From Pseudomonadota bacterium (GTDB taxonomy: Bacteria; Pseudomonadota; Gammaproteobacteria; GRL18), in assembly GCA_030632745.1 (NCBI GenBank), contig DAOVUE010000033.1:1-9027 (forward strand): a stretch of DNA of 9,027 bases, in the 5' to 3' direction. Both the position numbers and the translations under genes were made by a program. The notes beneath the pieces were generated by a model. The model made no database searches, had not been told where the DNA came from, and worked only from the letters and a program-made list of their open reading frames with translations. Each line of letters starts with the position of its first letter. The first letter of the stretch is position 1. Positions 1 through 5,630 of the stretch are shown in pieces.

Positions 1-458
1 CCCATGTTTTGCAGCACCAGGCGCAAATTGGTTCCGGTGAGGGCACTATCGGTGGTTTTGGTAACTACAATCTCACCTTCCCGCGGAGCAAGTTCTGTAA
101 CAATCTGGGCATCTTCACGGTCTTTTGGCAGCAACAGGTAGTTCCAGCCCGGTTTTTTCTGACTTAATGAGCGATCCTTGCCATTTTCCAGCAGGCAGGC
201 AATGCGGGCATGCAGCACATCCATGCCATGCTGCCGAAAGCGATTCTGCAATTCGGCGGTTGCCGGGATGACAATCTCATGCATACGCTGTTGAAACGGC
301 AGCCAGCGTGCTCTTTCCACAGGGTCATCCGAGGGTGTCAGGTAGGTGTTCTGAACATCAATACTCAGTAATGCAGTTTCATCGCTGGAAAGCGAGAGAT
401 CTGATGGCTCAGCAGCACCTTCATAGTAGAAGGAGCGATAGTCAGTTTTCCAGTTCAT
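1..458 (-). CDS. Isochorismatase-family cysteine hydrolase, C-terminus cut by window edge
   Basis: The first 152 complete codons (starting MNWKTDYRSFYYEG) of a protein that runs off the left edge. It belongs to the isochorismatase-like hydrolase fold (PF00857), whose members cleave amide, ether or thio bonds with an Asp-Lys-Cys triad. Visible are the strand-plus-acid motif ALLSIDVQNTYL (Asp34) and the lysine motif VVTKTTDSALTGTNLR (Lys134). The nucleophilic cysteine would lie beyond the window, so activity cannot be judged. The block SLSQKKPGWNYLLLPKD between them is long and distinctive, but I cannot assign a substrate. The ATG is the only reasonable start: an in-frame stop lies 10 bases upstream. 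The gene begins 5 bases after the stop of the 90-residue gene and has no clear Shine-Dalgarno, so it is probably translated by coupling as the distal gene of the grxC-cysG operon. No signal peptide is seen; it is likely cytoplasmic. Confidence 0.85.
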   Translation of the reverse strand, partial: MNWKTDYRSFYYEGAAEPSDLSLSSDETALLSIDVQNTYLTPSDDPVERARWLPFQQRMHEIVIPATAELQNRFRQHGMDVLHARIACLLENGKDRSLSQKKPGWNYLLLPKDREDAQIVTELAPREGEIVVTKTTDSALTGTNLRLVLQNM

Positions 459-463
459 ATCGG

Positions 464-736
464 TTATTTAGAAGGCTTATGAAACTGCACCACTTCAGCG
501 GTTTTAACTTCATCTGTAAAATATGGCCGAGCTTTATTTTCTATACCCAATTCTTCCATTAATTCTCTTTCTCTGGCTGAAATTAAAGCAAAACAGGCAC
601 GAATATCATCCACAGTATCTTTAGATAGAGGATGTATCATGCCCGGCTCAGGAGTTGTATCTTTAATAATATTAGCCAGTGTCTTACGCATAGCAACCAT
701 AACCTGCTGCTCTTTCGATAGGGATTCAAAATCCAT
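464..736 (-). CDS. Small conserved-looking hypothetical protein (90 aa)
   Basis: I do not assign a function. The protein (MDFESLSKEQQVMVAMRKTL...) is small, charged and soluble, with no signal peptide or membrane segment. The first half (SKEQQVMVAMRKTLANIIKD) and the stretch DTVDDIRACFALISARERELMEELGIE look like two amphipathic helices joined by a proline-containing turn (TTPEPGMIHPLS). The C-terminus (TAEVVQFHKPSK) is basic. From memory, similar small proteins occur in sulfur-oxidising gammaproteobacteria, sometimes carrying a misleading segregation/condensation label; I cannot confirm this. The ATG is preceded by AGGA about 8 nt upstream. It lies 45 bp after cysG and 5 bp before the hydrolase gene on the same strand, so it is probably co-transcribed. 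Coding potential rests on the ribosome-binding site, the tight operon spacing and the plausible helical composition. Confidence 0.75.
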   Translation of the reverse strand: MDFESLSKEQQVMVAMRKTLANIIKDTTPEPGMIHPLSKDTVDDIRACFALISARERELMEELGIENKARPYFTDEVKTAEVVQFHKPSK

Positions 737-781
737 TCTATAGTCCTGTTTGTTCTATTGGTTAAATTAATTTTATCTGTT

Positions 782-2224
782 TTATGTACGACGTCCGCGA
801 GCACTTTGAAAAGCACTGGTTCGTTCACTCGTTGGATTAAACCATTTTAATTTATCATGTAAAGTCACCACATCACCGACAATAATCAGTGTAGGTGCTT
901 TAACATTTTCACGTTCAATAATTTCAGCTAAATTGCCCAAAGTACCAATATGAACCCGTTGATTTTCAGTGGTTCCCTGCTCTACTAATGCCGCTGGAGT
1001 CTCATCACTCAAACCATGAGCCACCAACTCCTGATGAATCACTTTGACGGCCTGTAAGCCCATATAAAAGACTATCGTTTGATGAGGATGCGCCAGGGCT
1101 TTCCAGTTTAAATTAACCGTACCATCTTTCAAATGCCCGGTCACAAACACACATGACTGAGAATAATCGCGGTGAGTTAAAGGAATTCCTGCATAGCTGG
1201 AACAACCGGCGGCGGCAGTAATACCCGGCACTACCTGAAAATTGACATTATTTTCTTTAAGTGTTTCAATTTCTTCGCCGCCACGACCAAAAATAAAGGG
1301 GTCTCCGCCTTTCAGACGCAACACCCGCTTTCCTTCTTTAGCGTAGCGCACCAGACATTGATTGATATTTTCCTGCGGTACGGCATGATTATTACGTTCT
1401 TTACCCACATAAACTAATTCTGCATCACGACGTACTAAATCCAGAATCCCCTGTGACACCAGACGATCATAAACCACTACATCGGCACGCTGCATTAGTC
1501 TTAATGCTTTGAAAGTTAATAAATCCGGATCGCCCGGTCCTGCACCCACAAGATAAACTTCACCTGATTCTTCAGCAAAGTCTTCATCAATAGCGCGTTG
1601 TAATGCATGATTTGCCGCAAGTTCATTACCCTGAAACAATAATTCAGTCACCCGCCCTTCCAGCACCACTTCCCAGAAATGACGACGTTGTTCTGCTTTA
1701 GGAAACTTTGCAATCACCTGACTACGGAAGCCACCCACTAATTGGGCTAATTTTCCATAGGCGGCAGGGATATAACTTTCTAACCGGGTACGTAATAAGC
1801 GTGCCAGAACAGGTGATGTGCCACCAGTAGAAATAGCAATTTGAATGGGTGAACGATCCACTATTGAGGGCATAATAAAACTGCATAAATGAGGCTGATC
1901 AACCACATTGACCGGCATAGAACGCTCGTGTGCTAATTTAGAAATATTTTCATTGGTTAGTTTATCACCCGTTGCGGCAATTACCAGCACACTATCACAG
2001 GCACGGCTGTCACAAACATCCAGTTCTTCGAAGCGACGCTCAATATATTTAATCTCACCTTTTTGCGCCATCTCGCCGACTTCACGACAGAGTTCCGGTG
2101 CCACCACCTGCACCTGAGCCCCTGCTTTTAACAATAGGGCTATTTTTCGTGCCGCCACCTTGCCGCCACCGATAACCAGGCACTGACGACCTTTGATATT
2201 CATGAAGATTGGGAAAAAATCCAC
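782..2224 (-). CDS. cysG: Sirohaem synthase CysG (trifunctional fusion)
   Basis: Makes sirohaem from uroporphyrinogen III: two SAM-dependent methylations, NAD-dependent oxidation of precorrin-2, then iron insertion. Sirohaem is the cofactor of assimilatory and dissimilatory (Dsr) sulfite reductases and of nitrite reductases. The product is 480 residues, against about 457 in enterobacterial CysG. Residues 1-115 are the Rossmann dehydrogenase/chelatase part (VIGGGKVAARK at 17-27; NVVD ending in Asp109, which I align with Salmonella Asp104). Residues 116-215 are the dimerisation part (ISTGGTSPVLARLLR). Residues 223-465 are the uroporphyrinogen methyltransferase, with VGAGPGDPDLLTFKAL, GGDPFIFGRGGEE, PGITAA and YMGL. 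The start is GTG: MDFFPIF matches the N-terminus of CysG, and AGGTAGG lies 6 nt upstream; the ATG at codon 8 would cut into the fold. The residue aligning with Salmonella Ser128 is Thr133. Element A separates the gene from grxC upstream. The last 20 residues form a basic tail. Confidence 0.96.
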   Translation of the reverse strand: MDFFPIFMNIKGRQCLVIGGGKVAARKIALLLKAGAQVQVVAPELCREVGEMAQKGEIKYIERRFEELDVCDSRACDSVLVIAATGDKLTNENISKLAHERSMPVNVVDQPHLCSFIMPSIVDRSPIQIAISTGGTSPVLARLLRTRLESYIPAAYGKLAQLVGGFRSQVIAKFPKAEQRRHFWEVVLEGRVTELLFQGNELAANHALQRAIDEDFAEESGEVYLVGAGPGDPDLLTFKALRLMQRADVVVYDRLVSQGILDLVRRDAELVYVGKERNNHAVPQENINQCLVRYAKEGKRVLRLKGGDPFIFGRGGEEIETLKENNVNFQVVPGITAAAGCSSYAGIPLTHRDYSQSCVFVTGHLKDGTVNLNWKALAHPHQTIVFYMGLQAVKVIHQELVAHGLSDETPAALVEQGTTENQRVHIGTLGNLAEIIERENVKAPTLIIVGDVVTLHDKLKWFNPTSERTSAFQSARGRRT

Positions 2225-2230
2225 TTATTA

Positions 2231-2237
2231 CCTACCT
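2231..2237 (-). promoter_or_regulatory. Ribosome-binding site of cysG deciding the GTG start
   Basis: The minus strand reads AGGTAGG, then 6 nt (taataa), then GTG at 2224. This spacing supports the GTG rather than the in-frame ATG seven codons later. Confidence 0.65.
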
Positions 2238-2253
2238 ATTTAATTATCTGAAA

Positions 2254-2422
2254 GAGGTACTTGCAAAACATCAGATTTTCTTGCTTTTTACCTCCCCCTT
2301 TTCAAAGGGGGATAGAGGAGTTATTAACTTTAAGATTATCAACAACTTAATTTTACAAAAAAGAATCCCCCTCAGTCCCCCTTTGAAAAAGGGGAAGCTA
2401 AGAGCAGTTTTTCAAGTACCTC
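2254..2422. mobile_element. Element A: 169-bp TIR-bounded MITE-like element with GGGGG hairpins
   Basis: Terminal inverted repeats are GAGGTACTTGCAAAAC (2254-2269) and GTTTTTCAAGTACCTC (2407-2422), 15 of 16 pairing. They are flanked exactly by the 5-bp direct repeat TGAAA (2249-2253 and 2423-2427). Inside are two palindromes: CCCCCTTT-TC-AAAGGGGG (2294-2311) and a CCCCCTTT/AAAGGGG hairpin (2377-2394). These two arms are also roughly complementary to each other, so the element could form one long fold or two short ones. There is no convincing ORF. It lies between grxC and cysG; excising it with one direct repeat would leave about 52 bp between them. The interior differs from elements B and C although the ends match. 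CCCCCTTTTCAAAGGGGG-type repeats are, from memory, common intergenic repeats in several bacterial groups. No transposase is present, so it is non-autonomous if mobile. Confidence 0.8.
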
Positions 2423-2450
2423 TGAAAGTGTATACGTTAAGTTGCTAAAA

Positions 2451-2705
2451 TTAAAGCCCTAATAAGGGGTCTAATTCATCATCCATATCCAGTTCAGAAA
2501 TATCATCAAAACCACCTACATGTTGACCATCAATAAAAATCTGCGGCACGCTATCCTGACCGATCTCTGCAACCACTGCTGAAAAATCATCAACTTCTTC
2601 GTCAACATTAATTTTTTCAATATCAACGCCCTTTGACACTAATAACTTCTCAGCATTTTTACAAAAAGGGCAATTGTCGTTATAGTACATCTTTACATGA
2701 GCCAT
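2451..2705 (-). CDS. grxC: Glutaredoxin 3 (GrxC)
   Basis: A cytoplasmic dithiol glutaredoxin of 84 residues; E. coli GrxC is 83. It reduces disulfides and glutathione mixed disulfides using glutathione. The whole thioredoxin-fold signature is visible: redox motif CPFC (Cys12, Cys15), the cis-proline segment SVPQIFIDGQHVGG (Pro54), the glutathione-binding GGFDD at 64-68 and the terminal LDPLL. The phenylalanine in GGFDD replaces the cysteine of E. coli GGCDD. I chose the ATG at 2705: MAHVKMYY matches family N-termini and is preceded by AAGGTGA. A longer form from TTG at 2720 would place that ribosome-binding site inside the gene. It is the first gene of the leftward operon and has its own -10 element. 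Linkage to a sirohaem gene is compatible with sulfur or redox metabolism but does not show a specific partner. Confidence 0.95.
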   Translation of the reverse strand: MAHVKMYYNDNCPFCKNAEKLLVSKGVDIEKINVDEEVDDFSAVVAEIGQDSVPQIFIDGQHVGGFDDISELDMDDELDPLLGL

Positions 2706-2741
2706 GCATTCACCTTGCAAACATCAGTATATTAATCGTTC

Positions 2742-2747
2742 ATTATA
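2742..2747 (-). promoter_or_regulatory. Candidate -10 element of the grxC-cysG operon
   Basis: The minus strand reads TATAAT, a perfect sigma-70 -10 hexamer, within TTTTGTATGATATAATGAAC and about 37 bp before the grxC ATG. I see no good TTGACA-like -35 at 16-18 bp, so the promoter may be weak, activator-dependent or simply A+T-rich coincidence. Confidence 0.45.
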
Positions 2748-2751
2748 TCAT

Positions 2752-2785
2752 ACAAAAGAGTCGGGTGTAGTTCCTTTGCCCCGAC
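2752..2785 (-). terminator. Candidate intrinsic terminator of the central operon
   Basis: On the minus strand a stem GTCGGG (2785-2780) pairs with CCCGAC (2765-2760) around a 14-nt loop and is followed by TCTTTT. It lies about 120 bp downstream of the dsrS-like stop codon and just before the grxC -10 element, as expected for a boundary between two operons. The large loop and interrupted T-run make it only moderately convincing. Confidence 0.45.
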
Positions 2786-2829
2786 AATGGAAAATAACAA
2801 CTTTAGGCGAATTGAAAGCGGCAATAATA

Positions 2830-2907
2830 TTTAGCTGAGGGCTCTGATCTTTAGCTGAGGGCTCCTATCTTTGGCTGAGTGCTTATCTTTAGCTGATGGC
2901 TCTAAGC
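2830..2907. repeat. Four imperfect tandem copies of a ~20-bp unit
   Basis: The unit on the plus strand is TTTAGCTGAGGGCTCTGATC. Copies lie at 2830-2849 (20 bp), 2850-2869 (20 bp), 2870-2887 (18 bp, more diverged, TTTGGCTGAGTGC) and 2888-2907 (20 bp, TTTAGCTGATGGCTCTAAGC). The last copy overlaps the stop codon and final alanine codon of the dsrS-like gene, so the array probably arose by duplication of the gene's 3' edge or invaded it. Unit lengths are not multiples of three and stops interrupt each frame, so it is non-coding. Confidence 0.85.
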
Positions 2908-4074
2908 CTGTAAAACTCTTAAATTCATCAATATGGGCTCCAGTACCGGCTTGAGTTTTTTTCTCATTAAAGTTCCGACAGCAGTACTTTTAGCAATAGT
3001 GGGTGCCAGAACAGTCTGAGACGTTCTCATCAGGCAGAGAATGGCCTGTAATTGTGTCGCAAGCTCAGGGACAAGTGCCTGAATGGCTTTTAATTCATCA
3101 CTGCTGTTAATATTATTTTCTTCATGGTAAATATTATTGACCAGACTCGTAATCGCATTAATATCTGTTTGAATTTCACCCTGGAGATTAAGCCCAAGGT
3201 TTAACTCCTGCTGAGTTTGACCCGCTTCCGCATGATCGATAAAGGTATACCGTCTGATCGACTCGATTAATGCACCTACAACATCATAATTAGGCGGACG
3301 TTTAAAAGCAGTTTCTGCAATTTTTATAAAAGTTTGTCCTGATGCACTCAACAGTTTACACAGCATAACAGCATAGGGATTTTGTTCTTGTACTAATGTC
3401 GATAATATTTGTTTTATTTCCTCATAACGAGCATGTTCTGCAACTTGTTCCGGCAGTTCATCAGCACGAATTTCCAGAAAACCGACGTATAAGGTATTTT
3501 TACTTTTGGCTTTTTTCCATAATTTTACTACTTCATCGTCTGAAATCAGTCCGGGCTGTAATACCAGCCGGGTACTGATCAACATGCTCAAAGGATCTTC
3601 TTCAAAGGGCAGAAATTCTACTAGAAAGGTTGCCAGCTCAGTACCAATATCAGCCTCAACGACGGCTTTATTGGCAAGCATACTACGGGCATTTTCGGCT
3701 GACTGAAGTGCCCACCAGGCACTTTTTGCTATGTCTGCAGTAATATCCTTATTGTTGACAACAGCGGCTACCGCTTCTTCTTCCCCCAGTAATAAGAGTT
3801 TTTCCAGACTGCTGTTACGTAAATCTCCCATGCGATTCCAGCGTGAGATATACATGGGAAAGCCGCCCGGAGCCCCTAAAGCTTTAGTAGAGAGAAAATC
3901 TTTGACTTCCTTAACGTATTTATCATTTCTTGAAGTCGGATTGAGCTGAATTTTTGCCTCACCCTTTTGCGTCAGAGCATAAACAATGAGCTTTCCTTCA
4001 TCAATACGAATGGCACTGACTTTTTGAGCCAGTAATACATTTAATCTTAAACTGTCTTCGTTGGATAATGGCAT
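2902..4074 (-). CDS. dsrS: DsrS-like sulfur-oxidation-associated protein
   Basis: A 390-residue soluble protein with no signal peptide and no catalytic motif I recognise. The N-terminus (EDSLRLNVLLAQKVSAIRID...LTQKGEAKIQLNP) and the block GAPGGFPMYISRWNRMG followed by SLEKLLLLGEEEAVAAVV match my memory of DsrS, the protein encoded at the end of the dsr cluster in Allochromatium vinosum and found in related sulfur oxidisers; its biochemical role is not established. The rest is predominantly helical (AKSAWWALQSAENARSML, LATFLVEFLPFEEDPLSML), suggesting a helical-repeat scaffold. It follows the MoxR and VWA genes, from which it is separated by element B. No strong Shine-Dalgarno precedes the ATG (the upstream sequence is AACACTAAAG). 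Unlike A. vinosum, no other dsr gene is visible nearby. The assignment is by recall and should be confirmed by a profile search. Confidence 0.65.
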   Translation of the reverse strand: MPLSNEDSLRLNVLLAQKVSAIRIDEGKLIVYALTQKGEAKIQLNPTSRNDKYVKEVKDFLSTKALGAPGGFPMYISRWNRMGDLRNSSLEKLLLLGEEEAVAAVVNNKDITADIAKSAWWALQSAENARSMLANKAVVEADIGTELATFLVEFLPFEEDPLSMLISTRLVLQPGLISDDEVVKLWKKAKSKNTLYVGFLEIRADELPEQVAEHARYEEIKQILSTLVQEQNPYAVMLCKLLSASGQTFIKIAETAFKRPPNYDVVGALIESIRRYTFIDHAEAGQTQQELNLGLNLQGEIQTDINAITSLVNNIYHEENNINSSDELKAIQALVPELATQLQAILCLMRTSQTVLAPTIAKSTAVGTLMRKKLKPVLEPILMNLRVLQA

Positions 4075-4080
4075 CTTTAG

Positions 4081-4101
4081 TGTTAAGTGTTAAGTGGTAA
4101 G
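4081..4101. repeat. Three tandem heptamers TGTTAAG just upstream of the dsrS-like gene
   Basis: Two exact copies of TGTTAAG (4081-4087, 4088-4094) are followed by TGGTAAG (4095-4101), and two looser copies continue to the edge of element B. The array occupies the leader between element B and the start codon, where a ribosome-binding site would be expected; none is evident. Confidence 0.6.
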
Positions 4102-4113
4102 GCTTAGGTGTTA

Positions 4114-4360
4114 GAGGTTCTTGCAAAACCCCGTCATTCCCGCATTCCCCTGCATTCGCTAGGGGCAAGCTTTAAGCGGGAATCCATTTTTTTGATTGTA
4201 ATTCTTTGATTTCTGGATTCCTGCCTTCGCCAGTGAGACTTTGTTAGCTTGCTAACTCTTGTCGAACAAGTACTCTTGGGGTGCGCAGAGCCTGCCCCTG
4301 GCCCCTGGCGTATGCAGGGGAATGATGTGCCAGAGTGCCAGGGAGTTTTGCAAGAACCTC
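4114..4360. mobile_element. Element B: 247-bp TIR-bounded MITE-like element
   Basis: The ends are a perfect 16-bp inverted repeat, GAGGTTCTTGCAAAAC (4114-4129) and GTTTTGCAAGAACCTC (4345-4360), flanked by direct repeats GTTA (4110-4113 and 4361-4364). The right-hand GTTA contains the stop codon of the VWA-domain gene. The interior has ATTCCCGC (4136-4143) pairing with GCGGGAAT (4176-4183), a nested CCCCT/AGGGG stem (4147-4165), GTTAGC-TT-GCTAAC (4243-4256) and CTTGT-CGA-ACAAG (4258-4270). Positions 4222-4301 are identical to 7290-7369 of element C, then CCCCTGG is duplicated in tandem relative to C. There is no ORF. It separates the VWA gene from the dsrS-like gene; removing it leaves about 36 bp, an ordinary operon gap. 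The ATTCCC...GGGAAT core recalls the dRS3 repeats of Neisseria, but relatedness is not implied. Confidence 0.85.
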
Positions 4361-4361
4361 G

Positions 4362-5630
4362 TTAATTTAATTGAATTCTCTGTCCCCAGGGAACAGGCTG
4401 TTTTCCTTTTACCAGCCAGATAACCGGATATTGAGGCTGCTGCTCAGGGAATTCACCCTCTGCATCAGTAAAGTAAATTAATAGATCGGGGCTCATCTCC
4501 TGTTTTTCAACCCAGTCAAACACAGGCGTAAATCGAGTACCGCCACCGCCTTTAAACTGAATTGGTAGTTTTAATTCATCCCACGGCTCAAATTCCCACG
4601 GTCCTTCATCTGTCACTTCAGTATCACAGGCATGTAAAACAATGTGAGCTCGAACCTGAGCCTTGATTTGATCCACTTCGGAGAGAAATTCACGGATTTC
4701 TTTAGTAGCAATAGAGCCGCTAATATCCAAGGCCACAACAATATCAACCTTATGACTGCGCAAACGAGGATAAATTGCCGGTTCACCACGACGACTGGAA
4801 GGTCGGGTATAGCTATAGTCTTCTCTGGAAGTCGCACTCATATAGCGTGCCAGTAACATACGCCAGGGTAATTGCGGCTGCAATAGGTGATCCACCAGGC
4901 GAGCCATGGACTGACTTAGTTTTCCAGCCTGTAAAGCCTGCTGTGCAGCACCCGCCAGCCGCTGCTGCCATTGTGCCGTCAGGCTTTGTATTTCATCATT
5001 ATTGGGAGTGGGCGGGGGTTCTTTCTGAGTGCTGTCACCAGAACCCTGCTCGGATTCTTTACCTTCACCTGTTTGCCCTTTACCGCGTTCACCCTCCTGC
5101 TGTTGCTCACTATTAAGTTTTTGATTTTCTGTAGATTTGGCTTCACCCTGATCCGACTGTTCGCCCTGATCATCATCACCTTGTTCGTTATTCTGACCTA
5201 GCTCATTATCCGCATCATTTTCATTATCAATCAGGGTGGGATAAATTTCTTCTGCGCTCATGCCATGATATTCACGCAGATAGAAAATATGCGGCGGCGG
5301 TTTTAAGCCATCTTCAATCAAAATTGGATTAATAGCATAATCACAGGCCATGTCCCAACGCAATTTGACTCGATGCTGACGCCGGGAAAAATGTGATAAA
5401 GCACAATGCAGGGCTTCATGTGCCAGTATAAACTGGGTTTCTTCACCAGTTAACTGCTGTATATATTCTGCATTTACATACAGTTTTTTCATATCCGTAG
5501 CAGTGGTTTTACACCACGAAGGATCAGCTTCAACAATGGGTAAACGCAGCACTAACGCACCCAGAAAAGGTTTATCCAAAATAAGCCGGGTTCGGGCGGC
5601 ACTGAGCTTATTTTCTATAGCCTCATCCAT
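4362..5630 (-). CDS. DUF2201 protein: metallopeptidase-like domain plus VWA-like domain
   Basis: A 422-residue cytoplasmic protein. Residues 1-135 match the putative metallopeptidase domain (DUF2201_N, PF13203): the zinc motif HEALH is at 71-75 and WDMACDYAIN at 92-101 supplies likely further acidic ligands. Residues about 135-212 form a low-complexity linker rich in Asp, Glu, Gln, Gly and Ser, probably disordered. Residues 213-290 are a helical connector (LLQPQLPWRMLLARYM). Residues 293-412 are a VWA-like domain (DUF2201, PF09967) with an apparently complete MIDAS: DISGS (Asp302, Ser304, Ser306), GGGGTRF (Thr365) and FTDAEG (Asp389). It overlaps the MoxR gene by 8 nt (ATGGATGA) and lacks its own clear ribosome-binding site, so translation is probably coupled. 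VWA proteins paired with MoxR ATPases act as adaptors or effectors in remodelling other proteins, often metalloenzymes. Whether the HEALH site is proteolytic or structural cannot be read from the sequence. Confidence 0.92.
   Translation of the reverse strand: MDEAIENKLSAARTRLILDKPFLGALVLRLPIVEADPSWCKTTATDMKKLYVNAEYIQQLTGEETQFILAHEALHCALSHFSRRQHRVKLRWDMACDYAINPILIEDGLKPPPHIFYLREYHGMSAEEIYPTLIDNENDADNELGQNNEQGDDDQGEQSDQGEAKSTENQKLNSEQQQEGERGKGQTGEGKESEQGSGDSTQKEPPPTPNNDEIQSLTAQWQQRLAGAAQQALQAGKLSQSMARLVDHLLQPQLPWRMLLARYMSATSREDYSYTRPSSRRGEPAIYPRLRSHKVDIVVALDISGSIATKEIREFLSEVDQIKAQVRAHIVLHACDTEVTDEGPWEFEPWDELKLPIQFKGGGGTRFTPVFDWVEKQEMSPDLLIYFTDAEGEFPEQQPQYPVIWLVKGKQPVPWGQRIQLN

Noticed and set aside
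2209..2448. Plus-strand ORF of 79 codons across the grxC-cysG gap
   Set aside because: It is a read-through of element A: its SKGDRGV and LSPPLKKG segments are translations of the CCCCCTTT/AAAGGGGG palindromes, and it overlaps the cysG start.
2706..2720. Five-residue N-terminal extension of GrxC from TTG 2720
   Set aside because: The extension codes through the AAGGTGA ribosome-binding site and has no counterpart in GrxC proteins.
2830..2907. CRISPR-like array
   Set aside because: Units are directly adjacent with no spacers and vary in length, so it is an ordinary tandem repeat; no cas genes are present.
4114..4360. Element B as a simple intrinsic terminator
   Set aside because: It has strong stems but no T-run following one at the correct place, and its exact inverted ends and direct repeats fit an insertion better.
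4775..5201. Overlapping ORFs of 76-113 codons opposite the VWA gene
   Set aside because: They are antisense or shifted-frame shadows of the well-supported DUF2201 gene, created by its repetitive linker.
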